Source: Mariaggregatimicrobium sp964498785 (lineage in GTDB: Bacteria > Zhuqueibacterota > Zhuqueibacteria > Thermofontimicrobiales > Thiofontviventaceae). From it: a DNA stretch of 64,000 bases. A program made the position numbers and the translations under genes. The notes beneath the pieces were generated by a model. That model was not told where the DNA came from, searched no databases, and saw only the letters and a program-made list of their open reading frames with translations. Below, in pieces: positions 62,131-64,000 of the stretch (positions within the stretch are counted from its first letter, which is position 1; each line of letters starts with the position of its first letter). The stretch is from positions 1 to 64,000 of the forward strand of contig CAZCJL010000027.1 in the NCBI GenBank assembly GCA_964498785.1, written 5' to 3'.

Positions 62131-63627
62131 TTAATAATAGTAAGGAATACCATGGGGATATCTGTAAAAATCTTCATGAAATTCATCTTTGCCATTTTTC
62201 ACGTTCAGCTCACTGGTGGCAACGCTGCGTGCACCGCCTTCAAACGCATTGTGCACTGCCAGTTGTGCTTCATATTTCGAATCAACAGCACCAGAGAGAA
62301 TCACATGACCGTCTTCCACATTTACATTGATATCATCGCCATCGACAAAAAGGCTCCAGAAAAATTCATCTTCAATATCTTCCTTAATAGCCCAGTCAGT
62401 TTTTGGTTTCCATATATTTTCGACAATCAGCTTGTTCCCGGCAGAAAGGACGCCCGGCTGTCTGGAAGCAACTTCTTCAGCATGATTTTTCTCAAATTCC
62501 GTGTCCACACGTCCGTTTAAATAAACGCGTCCATTAATGGTCAACACATTTATTTCGTAACGCTCAACAATCGGATCGATCACTAATGCATGTTCTACTT
62601 TTTGAGTTACCGCAGAATCGCTCAATATTTCTAACGGACGGACTTTGATGTGATTTTTTACTCGATAAACGCCGATTGTATTTCTGGCATCTTCTTCTGC
62701 GCAGCGTTTGGCTCTTAGATTATCAACAGTACCGGTTAAGGTTACAACAGCATCCGCTACATCCACATCAATCTTAAAAGAAAACACACGAGGATCGTGT
62801 AAAAAGGCGTCTTTTACAGCCTCTTTGATGGCGTCATCATTTTTTTGAACATATTTTTCACTGCGTCGCATTTGACCACTGGCCCACCATTTCACTTCAA
62901 GTTGTTCTTCTACAAACCGAACGCCGCTTACCAATGCTTTTTCTGCTGCAATTCTTTTTTCAAGAGCGCTGCCGACTGTCCCTTTTAACGCGACCTTGCC
63001 GTCTCTCACACTTACATCAATCAACCCTTCATCCAGCCAAATACTTGCTTCCATCCGCTTTCGGATATCTTGTTTTATATCCCAATCGGAACGATCTGTT
63101 TTAAAATGCACATTGATTTTGTTTTTTACTTCCCGGATACCTTTTACTCCTTTAACAACATATCCGGCGATATTTTTCTCAGCCCAGGATTCAACTATTC
63201 CATTAAGTGTCACGATACCATCTTTAACTTTTACAGAAATTTTCCAGGAATCGGTTGCCGGATCTGTAGCCAGCGCATATTTTACTTCCACTTCTAATTT
63301 TGTATCACTGATTTGGACTGTTTTTATCTGCATTTTATCAATAACAGCTCTTACACCTTTAACAGATTCTGCAATGCGAACAGCGCGTTCTTTTGCCAGC
63401 AGATTATCTACTGTTCCGGATAACGTCACGATGCCGGCGTTGGTTTGAATATCGATTCGATGAGATTGAACACCATCATCAAACAGCAAATTATTATCGA
63501 CAGCCATTGTGATATTCGCATCATCAATTTTCTTTTCTTGACCCAATAAGAGTCCCTGGCTTATTAAAAATGATAAAATAACAACACACGTCATTATTTT
63601 ATTTAAATTCCTTTGTTTATTTAGCAT
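62131..63627 (-). CDS. secreted protein with six BON domains
   Basis: This 498-aa exported protein starts at an ATG after AGGAGG. A signal peptide (1-29, ending LLLGQ) is followed by six BON repeats of about 70 residues (roughly 35-105, 112-175, 183-250, 264-330, 342-405, 413-480). Each has the hallmark strand V-x-L-x-G-x-V (VTLSGTVDN, VTLNGIVES, VALKGTVGS, VTLTGTVDN, VYLNGRVDT, VILSGAVDS). BON domains are thought to bind phospholipid membranes, so the chain could stiffen or patrol the periplasm. It lies 91 bp upstream of the ATPase beta gene and may be part of the same regulon. Confidence 0.9.
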   Translation of the reverse strand: MLNKQRNLNKIMTCVVILSFLISQGLLLGQEKKIDDANITMAVDNNLLFDDGVQSHRIDIQTNAGIVTLSGTVDNLLAKERAVRIAESVKGVRAVIDKMQIKTVQISDTKLEVEVKYALATDPATDSWKISVKVKDGIVTLNGIVESWAEKNIAGYVVKGVKGIREVKNKINVHFKTDRSDWDIKQDIRKRMEASIWLDEGLIDVSVRDGKVALKGTVGSALEKRIAAEKALVSGVRFVEEQLEVKWWASGQMRRSEKYVQKNDDAIKEAVKDAFLHDPRVFSFKIDVDVADAVVTLTGTVDNLRAKRCAEEDARNTIGVYRVKNHIKVRPLEILSDSAVTQKVEHALVIDPIVERYEINVLTINGRVYLNGRVDTEFEKNHAEEVASRQPGVLSAGNKLIVENIWKPKTDWAIKEDIEDEFFWSLFVDGDDINVNVEDGHVILSGAVDSKYEAQLAVHNAFEGGARSVATSELNVKNGKDEFHEDFYRYPHGIPYYY

Positions 63628-63698
63628 TTTGATCCTCCTGTCATAAATATTTATCGGCCTACTAAGTAGACCTCGATAAAACGATTATCAATAAATCG

Positions 63699-63857
63699 TT
63701 ACGCGCCAAATTTCTCCAATCGACCGGCATTCGCCATTCCGGCTTTTTTGAAAATCCGCGTAACAGTAACATATTTGCCGGGTACAGTAACTCGATCGTC
63801 CTGGTATTGTGCTTTTATGTACCTCGCCCCCGTATATCTGGCATTCCTCACTTTCAC
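63699..63857 (-). CDS. possible small basic protein or gene tail
   Basis: A 52-codon frame (GTG start, no strong ribosome site) reads VKVRNARYTGARYIKAQYQDD then RVTVPGKYVTVTRIFKKAG and ends EKFGA. The wording is protein-like, with beta strands and many Lys/Arg. It could be a small gene or the surviving tail of one whose beginning is lost. A weak hairpin ACGATT/AATCGT follows it before the BON gene. The family is not recognised. Confidence 0.35.
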   Translation of the reverse strand: MKVRNARYTGARYIKAQYQDDRVTVPGKYVTVTRIFKKAGMANAGRLEKFGA

Positions 63858-64000
63858 TTCAATGACGGATTAAAATATTTTCCGGTGTCTGTGAGGGTTT
63901 TACATTTAATAGTAACGGTTAATTTTGCTTTGAATCAGTTACCTTATTTTTATGAGAACTCTTCTGCTCTTCACCCTCGGAATTAACTCTCTGAAGGAGC

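Noticed and set aside
1..64000. CRISPR array, tRNA, rRNA or prophage
   Set aside because: No regularly spaced repeats, no cloverleaf or rRNA wording, and no phage structural or integrase genes were found on reading both strands.

Overview
The window reads as a chromosomal segment of a Gram-negative, AT-rich bacterium of the FCB superphylum, most like Calditrichota, KSB1-type or Ignavibacteria lineages. The signs are three secreted proteins ending in the NYPNPFNPxT sorting domain used by type IX secretion-like systems, a TonB-dependent receptor with a carboxypeptidase-like plug extension, a DUF3160 protein, a DUF4837 lipoprotein, a two-component-propeller (Reg_prop/Y_Y_Y) histidine kinase and a 2-oxoacid:ferredoxin oxidoreductase. 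Together with superoxide reductase these point to an anaerobe or microaerophile that meets oxygen. The phylum is an inference; no rRNA or tRNA was seen.

Layout. 0-5 kb (plus strand): a small secreted protein, a secreted GH42 beta-galactosidase, a medium-chain dehydrogenase and a truncated M28 peptidase. 5.1-16.1 kb (minus): two very large secreted proteins with cohesin-like domains (one also with a dockerin pair), a 184-bp MITE-like element, a NarL-type regulator and its giant propeller kinase. 16.5-24.1 kb: flavodoxin, an FMN-binding PNPOx-like protein with an outer-membrane barrel, an acyl-CoA/ACP ligase, an acyl-ACP thioesterase, a MarR regulator with its own palindrome, a CheY-like protein and an SGNH-like protein. 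24.5-29.6 kb (minus): a KamA-family aminomutase carrying the two substrate-pocket residues I recall for glutamate 2,3-aminomutase, then a TonB receptor-MarR operon with a readable promoter, operators and terminator. 29.6-30.6 kb: a gene-free AT-rich kilobase with three consensus DnaA boxes spaced exactly 11 bp apart, a candidate oriC. 30.6-34.1 kb (plus): a LysE exporter and a DUF3160 secreted protein.

34.2-63.6 kb is about 30 kb of genes all on the minus strand. It is a stress and energy block: a baeRF translation-factor-like protein, superoxide reductase, KorAB, Cu/Zn SOD, OsmC, PfpI, thioredoxin-fold protein, PRPP synthetase, phosphoribosyltransferase, nicotinate phosphoribosyltransferase with an isochorismatase/nicotinamidase-like hydrolase (PRPP and NAD supply), PolX, PfkB, and a complete Na+-type N-ATPase operon ordered beta-epsilon-Q-R-[DUF4837]-a-c-b-alpha-gamma. 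A DUF4837 lipoprotein gene is fitted between atpR and atpB with 1-3 nt joints, and an amidoligase plus class-I glutamine-amidotransferase pair follows gamma by 2 nt. A six-repeat BON protein precedes the ATPase.

The same block is decaying in places: class I fructose-bisphosphate aldolase has lost its catalytic middle in frame, ligA has lost its OB-fold/zinc-finger centre and carries frame breaks, and a stretch near 41 kb holds a broken reading frame. Several dispersed palindromic repeats lie between genes.
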